A DNA stretch of 11,007 nucleotides from Thiotrichales bacterium (lineage in GTDB: Bacteria > Pseudomonadota > Gammaproteobacteria > Thiomicrospirales > Thiomicrospiraceae). The translations under genes and the position numbers were made by a program. Under the pieces are notes generated by a model. It made no database searches and had not been told where the DNA came from. It worked only from the letters and a program-made list of their open reading frames with translations. The DNA lies in assembly GCA_014763835.1 (NCBI GenBank), contig JACXUQ010000021.1, positions 1 through 11,007 of the forward strand, read 5' to 3'. Positions 4,933-11,007 of the stretch are shown here, piece by piece (position 1 is the stretch's first letter; the number at the start of each line of letters is the position of its first letter).

Positions 4933-6138
4933 ATGGCTAAAATTTTGGGTATTGGCAATGCCGTACTGGATATCGTCCTTAAAGTTCCGCATGCCGTACA
5001 TGATGATGAAGAAATCCGTGCATCGCAGCGTCATACGCAGCTTGGTGGCAATGTCAGCAACTCCTTGTATGTTTTGGCACAACTGGGCCACGAAACCGCC
5101 ATCTGCACCACTACCGGCGGTGACAGTGAAGCCAAGCAACTGATTAACGGCCTGAAAGAGCGCCAGATTGACGTCGAGCACATTCAGCGTTTCATCAAGG
5201 GACGCACCCCGACCTCTTATGTCACCCTGAATGCCAGTAACGGTCATCGCGCGATTGTGCACTACCGCGATTTACCGGAACTGAGTTTCGAGCATTTCGC
5301 CAAAATCGAAATCGAAGCCTACGACTGGCTGCATTTTGAGGGCCGCAATATCGACAACCTCAAGGGCATGCTCAATATCGCTAAAACGTTTCTGACACAC
5401 CAGCCAATCTCGCTGGAAGTCGAAAAGCCGCGCGACGGCATTGAAGCCCTGTTGCCGCAAGCCAACTTGATTTTCTTCTCGCACCACTATGCCCAAGCCA
5501 AAGGACACGAATCCGCCGAAAGCCTGCTCGCAGCCATGCAACCGCAACTGCCCAACAGCCATCTGATCTGCACCTGGGGCGATCGAGGGGCTTGGTTCTG
5601 TACCGCAGGCCATGCAGGCATTCAGCACCAGCTGGCCAAACAGATCTCGCCCGTGGTGGATACCTTGGGCGCCGGCGACACCTTCAATGCGGCCGTCATT
5701 CATCACCTGCTCGCCGGCGACAAGCTGGACAAGGCGGTTAAAGAGGCCAGTGAATTGGCGGCACTCAAGTGCCAGCAACACGGATTGGACAAACTGCTTG
5801 AGGCTAAACAGACGCGCAAACCGATTGCCCACCTAAACAAGGTGACCAATGCCAAAACCCTGGTGGTTGAAGCGCCGAGCATCGGCAAGTCAGTCATTTT
5901 GATTAAATATGAAGACCAGGTCAAGGCCTATATCAACAACTGTCCGCATCAGGACGTGCCCTTGAATGAAGCCTACAAGATCGACGTCAATCCGTTTGAA
6001 AAAACCATGAAGTGTTCGGTGCATGATGCCTTCTTCCGCATTGAGGATGGCGTCTGCGTCGAAGGCCCGTGCTGGGATGAAGCTTTGGAAGCGGTGGATA
6101 TCCAGATCAATGATAAAGGCGAGATTTTCATTGTTTGA
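4933..6138 (+). CDS. Ketohexokinase-like PfkB sugar kinase fused to a C-terminal Rieske [2Fe-2S] domain
   Basis: This 401-residue protein has two domains. Residues 1 to about 290 are a PfkB/ribokinase-fold kinase. They include GGN (38-40), HFEGRN (134-139), LEVEKP (161-166) and the anion-hole/catalytic signature GAGDTFNA (246-253, base Asp249). FEGRN and the EVEKP segment closely recall animal ketohexokinase, which phosphorylates fructose at C1. Substrate is therefore probably a ketose such as fructose, but adenosine- or other sugar-kinase activity cannot be excluded. After a linker (about 291-306), residues about 307-401 form a Rieske-type ferredoxin domain with CPH (Cys337, His339) and CSVH (Cys361, His364), followed by FRIEDG and two additional cysteines (375, 380). 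The frame is continuous with no internal stop, so this is a genuine fusion rather than two genes. The ribosome binding site AGAAGG lies 6 nt before the ATG. It is the only plus-strand gene here and is monocistronic, ending at a strong terminator. Confidence 0.88.
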   Translation: MAKILGIGNAVLDIVLKVPHAVHDDEEIRASQRHTQLGGNVSNSLYVLAQLGHETAICTTTGGDSEAKQLINGLKERQIDVEHIQRFIKGRTPTSYVTLNASNGHRAIVHYRDLPELSFEHFAKIEIEAYDWLHFEGRNIDNLKGMLNIAKTFLTHQPISLEVEKPRDGIEALLPQANLIFFSHHYAQAKGHESAESLLAAMQPQLPNSHLICTWGDRGAWFCTAGHAGIQHQLAKQISPVVDTLGAGDTFNAAVIHHLLAGDKLDKAVKEASELAALKCQQHGLDKLLEAKQTRKPIAHLNKVTNAKTLVVEAPSIGKSVILIKYEDQVKAYINNCPHQDVPLNEAYKIDVNPFEKTMKCSVHDAFFRIEDGVCVEGPCWDEALEAVDIQINDKGEIFIV

Positions 6139-6147
6139 CGTTGTTTG

Positions 6148-6202
6148 AAAACTCAACAGGCCGGGTATAAAGACTCCTGGTTACCCCGGCCTGTTGAGTT
6201 TT
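6148..6202 (+). terminator. Strong intrinsic terminator after the kinase-Rieske gene
   Basis: An 18-bp perfect stem (6148-6165 with 6185-6202) encloses a 19-nt loop and ends in TTTT. It starts 9 bp after the stop codon. Because it begins with AAAA, it could also work for the opposite strand. Its arm sequence recurs within pepN at 1214-1232. Confidence 0.85.
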
Positions 6203-6221
6203 ACTGTGCCGCAAAAACCAA

Positions 6222-6245
6222 AAAGCCCTGCAATGCAGGGCTTTT
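6222..6245 (-). terminator. Intrinsic terminator of the rnr-rlmB operon
   Basis: A GCCCTGC/GCAGGGC stem with an AAT loop is extended by flanking A and T runs. On the minus strand it is followed by a T-rich tract that reaches 6211. It lies 24 bp downstream of the rlmB stop codon. It may act on both strands as a backup to the preceding terminator. Confidence 0.85.
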
Positions 6246-6268
6246 GTTTTCAATAAGGAAACTTTTAA

Positions 6269-7000
6269 TCAACTTTGGCGCTGACGGAACGCCTCGTACA
6301 GCGTCACGCCGGTGGCCACGGAAACGTTAAGGCTTTCCACCGTACCGACCATCGGAATAGCCGCCAGGTGATCGCATGCCTCACGCGTCAGACGACGCAA
6401 GCCTGAACCTTCGGCCCCCATCACCAAACCGATGGAACCTTTAAGATTCTGGGTGTAAATCGTCTGGTCGGTCTCCCCCGCCAAGCCGATCATCCACATA
6501 CCGGCCTGCTGCAGCTCCTTCATGGTTCTCACCAGATTCGAGACGACGATCAGATTCACCGTTTCCGCCGCACCGCAAGCAACCTTGCGCACCGTAGCGT
6601 TAATGCCCACCGAGTTGTGCTTGGGAATAATCACCGCATCCACGCCGACCGCATCCGCAGTACGCAGAATCGCGCCGAGATTATGCGGGTCCTGCACCTC
6701 GTCCAGAAACAGGAATAATGGTGTATCGAGGCGCTGCATCAACGCTTCGAGATCCTTCTCATTCATCTCCGGACGCGCCGCGACCAGTGCCATCACCCCC
6801 TGATGATTGCCGTCGACGCTGTTAAATGCCGATTTGGCCACCAACTGCGGCGACACCCCCAAAGCTTTGGCCTGATCAAACAACGCCTGCTGACGTTTGT
6901 TGAAAGGCCCTTTTTCAAACGAGAGCTGGTACACCAGATGCGGCGACTGCTTGATAAACTTCTCGACCGCATGCAGGCCGAAAATCAGTTCCTGTTTCAC
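6269..7000 (-). CDS. rlmB: 23S rRNA (guanosine-2'-O)-methyltransferase RlmB
   Basis: This 243-residue SPOUT-class enzyme uses S-adenosylmethionine to methylate the 2'-O of a 23S rRNA guanosine (G2251 in E. coli numbering) in the peptidyl-transferase region. The N-terminal RNA-binding domain (about 1-75) starts FGLHAV and contains HQGV (66-69). The catalytic knotted domain shows motif 1 DPHNLGAILRTA (104-115, with Asn107 and Arg113), motif 2 MGAEGSGLR (194-202) and motif 3 SLNVSVATGV (223-232). Length matches the family. The start is a GTG, 2 bp after the rnr stop codon, with AAGG inside the rnr end as ribosome binding site. The pair is therefore an operon and probably translationally coupled, as in many gammaproteobacteria. 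Confidence 0.96.
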   Translation of the reverse strand: MKQELIFGLHAVEKFIKQSPHLVYQLSFEKGPFNKRQQALFDQAKALGVSPQLVAKSAFNSVDGNHQGVMALVAARPEMNEKDLEALMQRLDTPLFLFLDEVQDPHNLGAILRTADAVGVDAVIIPKHNSVGINATVRKVACGAAETVNLIVVSNLVRTMKELQQAGMWMIGLAGETDQTIYTQNLKGSIGLVMGAEGSGLRRLTREACDHLAAIPMVGTVESLNVSVATGVTLYEAFRQRQS

Positions 7001-7002
7001 GT

Positions 7003-9339
7003 TTAAGCCTTAGCGCCTTTACCACCGCGCTTTTTCTTGCGGTAGTAACGTTTTTTGCCGCGTTTCTTAGGCTGCTGCTCGTCGCCTTCGTCCTGACCCT
7101 CTTCTTCAGAAGCAGGCAACTCTTCCGCCCCCGTGGCAGCCGCAAAATCACCGATAAAGCGCAGGTCAACCTTACGCTCATCCAGATTGACCTGCGCCAC
7201 CTGCACACGAATGCGGTCGCCCAGACGATAGACCTTGCCGGTACGCTCGCCTTTCAGACAGTGGCGGGCATTGTCGTAATGAAAATAGTCATCACCCAGT
7301 TCGGTAATATGCACCAAGCCTTCAACATACAGCGAATCCAGCTCCACAAACAGACCAAAGTTGGTCGCTGCGGTAATCACCGCCTCATATTCTTCGCCCA
7401 AACGGTGTGACAGGAATTCGCACTTCAGGAAGGTCACCGCATCGCGGGTCGCTTCGTCGGCACGGCGCTCGGTATCGGAACAGTGCGCCCCGAACTCGGC
7501 CATCTTGGCGTCGTCATAATAGAACTCGGCAGGCCCCTTCTTGGTCCACACGTGACAGATCGCACGGTGAATCAACAAATCCGGATAACGGCGGATCGGA
7601 GAGGTGAAATGGGTGTAATGCTCATAATTCAGGCCAAAGTGACCTTTGTTTTCCGGCTGATAAACCGCCTGGTTCATGCTGCGCAACAACACCGTCTGCA
7701 CCAGATGCTCGTAAGGCTTGTCTTTGACCTGTGCCGCCACCGCTGCATAATCGTGTGCCGTCGGTTCGTCACCGCCGCCCAACTGCAGGCTGAAATCCGC
7801 CAGGAAGGTGCGCAGGTTTTTCAGACGCTCTTCCAGCGGCGATTCATGCACACGGTAAACCATCGGCATCTTATGCCACTTGAGGTAACGTGCCGTGGCC
7901 ACGTTGGCCATCAACATACACTCTTCGATCAGTTTGTGCGCGTCGTTACGCACCACCGGTACAATCGATTCGATCTTGCGCGACTCGTCGAAAATAATGC
8001 GGGTTTCAACCGTATCAAATTCCAGTGCACCGCGCTCTTCACGCGCCTTCAACAGCACTTCGTACAGACCGTTCAACTCTTCCAGATGCGGCACCAGTTC
8101 CGCATAGGTTTCACGGTGCGCACTCTCCGGGTTAGTCAGAATGTCGTTGACCTGATTGTAGGTCAGACGCGCTTTGGAGTTCATCACCGCCTGATAGAAC
8201 TGGCTGCGTTCCAAAGAACCGTCGTCGTTGATGGACATGTCCGCCACCATACACAGACGGTCAACCTGCGGGTTCAACGAGCAGATACCGTTGGAGAGTT
8301 TTTCCGGCAACATCGGAATCACGCGCTGCGGGAAGTAAACCGAGTTGCCGCGTTTGTAGGCTTCCTTGTCCAGTTCAGTGCCCGGCTTGACGTAGTGCGA
8401 CACATCCGCAATCGCCACCACCAGACGCCAGCCGTTTTTGCGACGTTTGGCAAATACCGCGTCATCGAAGTCTTTGGAGTCTTCGCCGTCGATGGTCACC
8501 AACTGCAAGGCACGCAAATCTTTGCGGCCTTCAAAGTCGGCTTCGGTGACCTCATCCGGAATATGTTCCACTTCGGCCAACAAAGCATCCGACCAGGTAT
8601 TGGGGATATTGAAATCATGGATGGCCGAGTCAATCTCCATCCCCGGTGCCATATAGTCACCCAGCACTTCGATAATCTTGCCGATCGGACCGGAACGCAT
8701 TGACGGCTGGTGAAGCACTTCGACCAGCACAATCTGCTCTTCCTTGGCATCCATCAAACCGTCTTGCGGCACGAAGACATCCTGCGTAATGCGCGTGTTG
8801 TTCGGACGCACCCACGCCAAGCCGTCTTCAAAATTCAGGCGCCCCAGAATGGTTTTATTGGCACGTTCGCTGACTTCAACAATCATCCCTTCGCGGCGCC
8901 CGCGGCGGTCCTCACCCGCAATCGATGCGATAACGATATCGCCGTGCAATACCTTGTGCATTTCTTTGTCGGAAATAAACAGGTCTTTGCTGCCGTCTTC
9001 CGGCACCACAAAACCGAAACCGTCGGGATGCCCCAATACACGACCTTTAATCAAGTCCATCTTCGTCAAAGGTCCGAAAGCGCCGCGACGGTTGCGCATC
9101 AGCTGGCCGTCACGCACCATTGCCTTCAGGCGACGTGACAAAGCTTCAAAGCGCTCTTCGTCATCTTCATCGACATCGACCAGGCGGGCAATTTCAAAAA
9201 GACGCAGAGGATTGGACTCTTTTTCGAGCGCCTCGATAATGAACTCGCGGCTTGGGATAGGGTTTTCGTATTTTTCGGCTTCGCGGTCTGCGAAGGGATC
9301 GCGCTGGTCTGCAGCGCTGTCTGTGTGTTGATTAGTCAC
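7003..9339 (-). CDS. rnr: Ribonuclease R (3'-5' exoribonuclease)
   Basis: This 778-residue enzyme degrades structured RNA processively from the 3' end and takes part in rRNA quality control, trans-translation and stress responses. Domains in order are an N-terminal winged-helix region (about 30-90), cold-shock-type RNA-binding domains (about 90-250), the RNB catalytic domain, an S1 domain (about 648-730) and a basic tail. The RNB domain has Asp284, Asp290, Asp292 and Asp293 in IDGEDSKDFDDAV, the same spacing as the metal-binding aspartates of E. coli RNase R. An acidic stretch (about 745-757) precedes the Lys/Arg-rich tail (758-778), which is typical and aids unwinding. The start is a GTG: an in-frame stop lies a few codons upstream and no ATG occurs nearby downstream. 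The ribosome binding site is weak. It is first in an operon with rlmB, driven by an extended -10 promoter and a structured leader. Confidence 0.97.
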   Translation of the reverse strand: MTNQHTDSAADQRDPFADREAEKYENPIPSREFIIEALEKESNPLRLFEIARLVDVDEDDEERFEALSRRLKAMVRDGQLMRNRRGAFGPLTKMDLIKGRVLGHPDGFGFVVPEDGSKDLFISDKEMHKVLHGDIVIASIAGEDRRGRREGMIVEVSERANKTILGRLNFEDGLAWVRPNNTRITQDVFVPQDGLMDAKEEQIVLVEVLHQPSMRSGPIGKIIEVLGDYMAPGMEIDSAIHDFNIPNTWSDALLAEVEHIPDEVTEADFEGRKDLRALQLVTIDGEDSKDFDDAVFAKRRKNGWRLVVAIADVSHYVKPGTELDKEAYKRGNSVYFPQRVIPMLPEKLSNGICSLNPQVDRLCMVADMSINDDGSLERSQFYQAVMNSKARLTYNQVNDILTNPESAHRETYAELVPHLEELNGLYEVLLKAREERGALEFDTVETRIIFDESRKIESIVPVVRNDAHKLIEECMLMANVATARYLKWHKMPMVYRVHESPLEERLKNLRTFLADFSLQLGGGDEPTAHDYAAVAAQVKDKPYEHLVQTVLLRSMNQAVYQPENKGHFGLNYEHYTHFTSPIRRYPDLLIHRAICHVWTKKGPAEFYYDDAKMAEFGAHCSDTERRADEATRDAVTFLKCEFLSHRLGEEYEAVITAATNFGLFVELDSLYVEGLVHITELGDDYFHYDNARHCLKGERTGKVYRLGDRIRVQVAQVNLDERKVDLRFIGDFAAATGAEELPASEEEGQDEGDEQQPKKRGKKRYYRKKKRGGKGAKA

Positions 9340-9358
9340 TCGATACCATCTAAGTTAA

Positions 9359-9411
9359 AGCCCCGTCAAACGGGCCGTGAAACAACTTCCACTCACGGCA
9401 CCAACGGGGCT
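9359..9411 (-). other. Structured 5' leader of rnr
   Basis: On the minus strand AGCCCCGT (9411-9404) can pair with ACGGGGCT (9366-9359). Inside this, GCCGTGA (9399-9393) pairs with TCACGGC (9380-9374). The same ACGGG strand could alternatively close a short local hairpin with CCCGT over a TTG loop, directly before CTTT, so two exclusive folds are possible. The structure lies between the promoter and the start codon. It might be a leader that controls rnr, or the terminator of the upstream oxidoreductase gene. Confidence 0.5.
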
Positions 9412-9433
9412 ATGGTTAATAAAACTGCGGGCA

Positions 9434-9442
9434 TTATACCAA
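9434..9442 (-). promoter_or_regulatory. Extended -10 promoter of the rnr-rlmB operon
   Basis: On the minus strand TGGTATAAT combines a perfect TATAAT with a TG extension. No consensus -35 is present at 17 bp. Transcription would start about 7 nt downstream, near 9424-9427, leaving a leader of about 85 nt that contains the structured element. Confidence 0.6.
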
Positions 9443-9479
9443 AAAACAGTTTGATTTTATTGCATTACTGTTAATTCTG

Positions 9480-10886
9480 TTATTGCATGACGATTAACTC
9501 TGGCGCACGCGGACGCTCTTCGACCACATAAAGCTGTTTATACAACTCGCTGATGGCCGATTGAATCGCTTCCTCGAGCACCGGATGGTAAAACGGCATG
9601 CGCATCAAATCGGCCACCGTAAGCTGCTGTTCCACCGCCCAGGCGAGTAAATGCGTGAAATGCTCGGCATGCGGCATCACCAATTCCCCACCCAGCAAAC
9701 GCTTGCTGACTTTGTCCGCAAACAGGCAGATCAACCCGTGATCCTGATGCATCACAATCGCCCGGCCGTTATTGCGATCCAAGTCAAATTGGGCCACGGC
9801 AGTCTGTGTTAAATCCAAATGACGATAGGATTCACCAAAAACCCCGATATCCGGCTCGGTAAAGGCGATACCCAGCGGCGTTTTGCGCGCATACGTTTTC
9901 ACCTCGGGATAATCCAACGCATTCAGCGCCGCCATTTTGCCTTCAAAACCGGCTTCGTGCAGAATCGGCCTGAAACCATTCACATCGCCGGCAATAAAAA
10001 TCGGTTTATCGCCGATTTGCAGGGTATGCACATCAAAATCGGGCAGACCGCGCGCATTCAACTCGATACCGGCCTGCTGCAAACCCAACCCATCCAGATT
10101 GGGGCGCCGCCCCAGTGCCGCCAGCACCACATCGACCTCCACATCGGTTTTTGAGGTAAAGACCCGCACGCCCTGCGCCGTTTCCTGCAGCTGCGCCGCC
10201 TCACCCAAATACAATGGAAAATCCCGTGAAACCAACTCCACTGCTTTGGCACTAACTTCCGGCACCGCCAATCCGCCAACATTCATGGCCATTTCAAAAC
10301 CGTGCACTTCCACGCCCAAGCGCGCCAGCGCTTGCCCCAACTCCAGGCCGATAATCCCCAGACCGACCACCGCAATGCGCTTCGGCAGGGTGGCCTGTTC
10401 AAAAATATCGTCACTGGTCCAAAGCTTACTGCCAAGCGTTTTCCAGGCATCCGGCACAATCGGGCGTGAACCGGTGGCGATAATAATACGCTCGGCTTCA
10501 ATCTGCTCACTGTTCACTTGCAAACGGTTTGGCCCGATAAAACGGGCATAACCGCGCATGAATTGCGACTCCGGCAATTTATCGGTGGTTGCCGCACGCA
10601 CTCCGCCGCTAAAACGGTCGCGCAAACGGCGTACGCGCTCCATCACTTTGACGGCATCCACCTTTACTTCACCCTGTAACCCAAACTCGGCAAAATCCTC
10701 GCGCTGCGCATAGACATTCGCCGATTGAATCAGCGCCTTGGAGGGCATGCAGCCGACACGCGCACAGGTTGTCCCCAAGGGACCGCCATCAATCAACACA
10801 AAATCATCGCTGTATTTGCGAATCAGACTGGATGCCGTCAATCCGGCGCTACCCGCACCTAAAATGGCATATTTCACCTTGCGCAT
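9480..10886 (-). CDS. Dihydrolipoamide-dehydrogenase-type FAD/NAD(P) disulfide oxidoreductase
   Basis: With the start at 10886 this is a 468-residue class I pyridine nucleotide-disulfide oxidoreductase, the usual length for dihydrolipoamide dehydrogenase. It shows the FAD-binding GAGSAG (10-15), the redox disulfide TTCARVGCMPSK (Cys41 and Cys46), an ATGS (137-140), the NAD-binding GLGIIGLELG (175-184), the second FAD motif AGD (299-301) and a C-terminal His-Glu pair in HPVLEE (His434, Glu439). The CARVGC form differs from the CLNVGC seen in complex-bound Lpd. No pyruvate or 2-oxoglutarate dehydrogenase subunits lie nearby, so a stand-alone role in lipoamide, glutathione-like or quinone reduction is possible. 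I chose this ATG because GAGAGG lies 8 nt upstream and the flavin fold then begins at once. An in-frame ATG at 10955 would add 23 residues without recognisable function. No clear terminator follows before the rnr promoter. Confidence 0.88.
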   Translation of the reverse strand: MRKVKYAILGAGSAGLTASSLIRKYSDDFVLIDGGPLGTTCARVGCMPSKALIQSANVYAQREDFAEFGLQGEVKVDAVKVMERVRRLRDRFSGGVRAATTDKLPESQFMRGYARFIGPNRLQVNSEQIEAERIIIATGSRPIVPDAWKTLGSKLWTSDDIFEQATLPKRIAVVGLGIIGLELGQALARLGVEVHGFEMAMNVGGLAVPEVSAKAVELVSRDFPLYLGEAAQLQETAQGVRVFTSKTDVEVDVVLAALGRRPNLDGLGLQQAGIELNARGLPDFDVHTLQIGDKPIFIAGDVNGFRPILHEAGFEGKMAALNALDYPEVKTYARKTPLGIAFTEPDIGVFGESYRHLDLTQTAVAQFDLDRNNGRAIVMHQDHGLICLFADKVSKRLLGGELVMPHAEHFTHLLAWAVEQQLTVADLMRMPFYHPVLEEAIQSAISELYKQLYVVEERPRAPELIVMQ

Positions 10887-11007
10887 CAACGCTACCTCTC
10901 TGGTCTGCATGGCCTTGTCATTCGCCCATTTTAACCCCGCGGCATTCATTTTCAACAGCCCGAATAAGTGTAAATAGCTTGGACAACGAGAAAGAGTTGA
11001 CTAGAAT
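10887..11007. other. Upstream region of the oxidoreductase gene; nothing else recognised
   Basis: These 121 bases contain the GAGAGG ribosome binding site (10895-10900) and alternative in-frame start codons. I see no convincing promoter and no sign of the next gene before the window ends. Confidence 0.4.

Noticed and set aside
5272..5832. Open frame of about 186 codons on the minus strand opposite the kinase domain
   Set aside because: It shadows the real kinase frame and has no recognisable domain.
7483..8703. Long open frame (about 406 codons) on the plus strand opposite rnr
   Set aside because: It lies entirely antisense to the RNase R catalytic domain, its translation is His/Arg-rich and resembles no family, and no ribosome binding site was recognised. 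It is a by-product of rnr codon use.
9345..9420. Possible tRNA in the rnr leader, suggested by the closing stem
   Set aside because: No TTCGA-type T-loop, no anticodon arm and no CCA-type 3' end in a consistent fold.
9457..9488. Direct repeat TTATTGCAT (9457-9465 and 9480-9488) around the end of the oxidoreductase gene
   Set aside because: Only 9 bp, one copy lies within coding sequence, and nothing suggests attachment or insertion sites.

Overview
This window looks like a chromosomal segment of a gammaproteobacterium. The aminopeptidase N, the Pal lipoprotein, the FNR-type regulator and the adjacent rnr-rlmB pair all align closely in motif spacing with their E. coli counterparts. Coding sequence has roughly balanced GC, while the gaps are AT-rich. 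A sulfur oxidiser of the Thiomicrospira/Thiomicrorhabdus/Hydrogenovibrio group is my guess; nothing in the window proves it.

Layout from left to right. One arm of a palindromic repeat (41-99) ends just downstream of pepN (111-2759, minus). Next come a strong intrinsic terminator (2819-2850) and pal (2875-3396, minus), which stands without the tol genes. A 164-bp palindromic MITE-like element (3433-3596) separates pal from an FNR-family oxygen-sensing regulator (3653-4402, minus). A 530-bp AT-rich gap (4403-4932) follows. It holds a perfect inverted pair of DnaA boxes, an IHF-consensus match, tandem 10-bp repeats and the promoter of the only plus-strand gene. That gene (4933-6138) is the most unusual item: a ketohexokinase-like PfkB sugar kinase fused in frame to a C-terminal Rieske-type [2Fe-2S] domain. 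Two back-to-back hairpin terminators (6148-6202 and 6222-6245) separate it from rlmB (6269-7000, minus). rlmB lies 2 bp downstream of rnr (7003-9339, minus), so the two form an operon. rnr has an extended -10 promoter and a structured leader. Upstream of rnr is a stand-alone dihydrolipoamide-dehydrogenase-type flavoprotein (9480-10886, minus).

How the genes fit together. Most of the window is housekeeping: peptide turnover (PepN), envelope integrity (Pal), RNA decay and rRNA methylation (Rnr, RlmB). A redox theme also runs through it: an Fe-S oxygen sensor with an additional cysteine-rich tail, divergently placed against a kinase carrying its own Rieske centre, plus a disulfide oxidoreductase. 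A functional link between the regulator and the kinase is an inference from their shared intergenic region only.

The best candidates for something undescribed are the kinase-Rieske fusion, the origin-like DnaA/IHF region, the palindromic MITE family, and a 19-nt sequence shared between a terminator stem and the pepN coding region.
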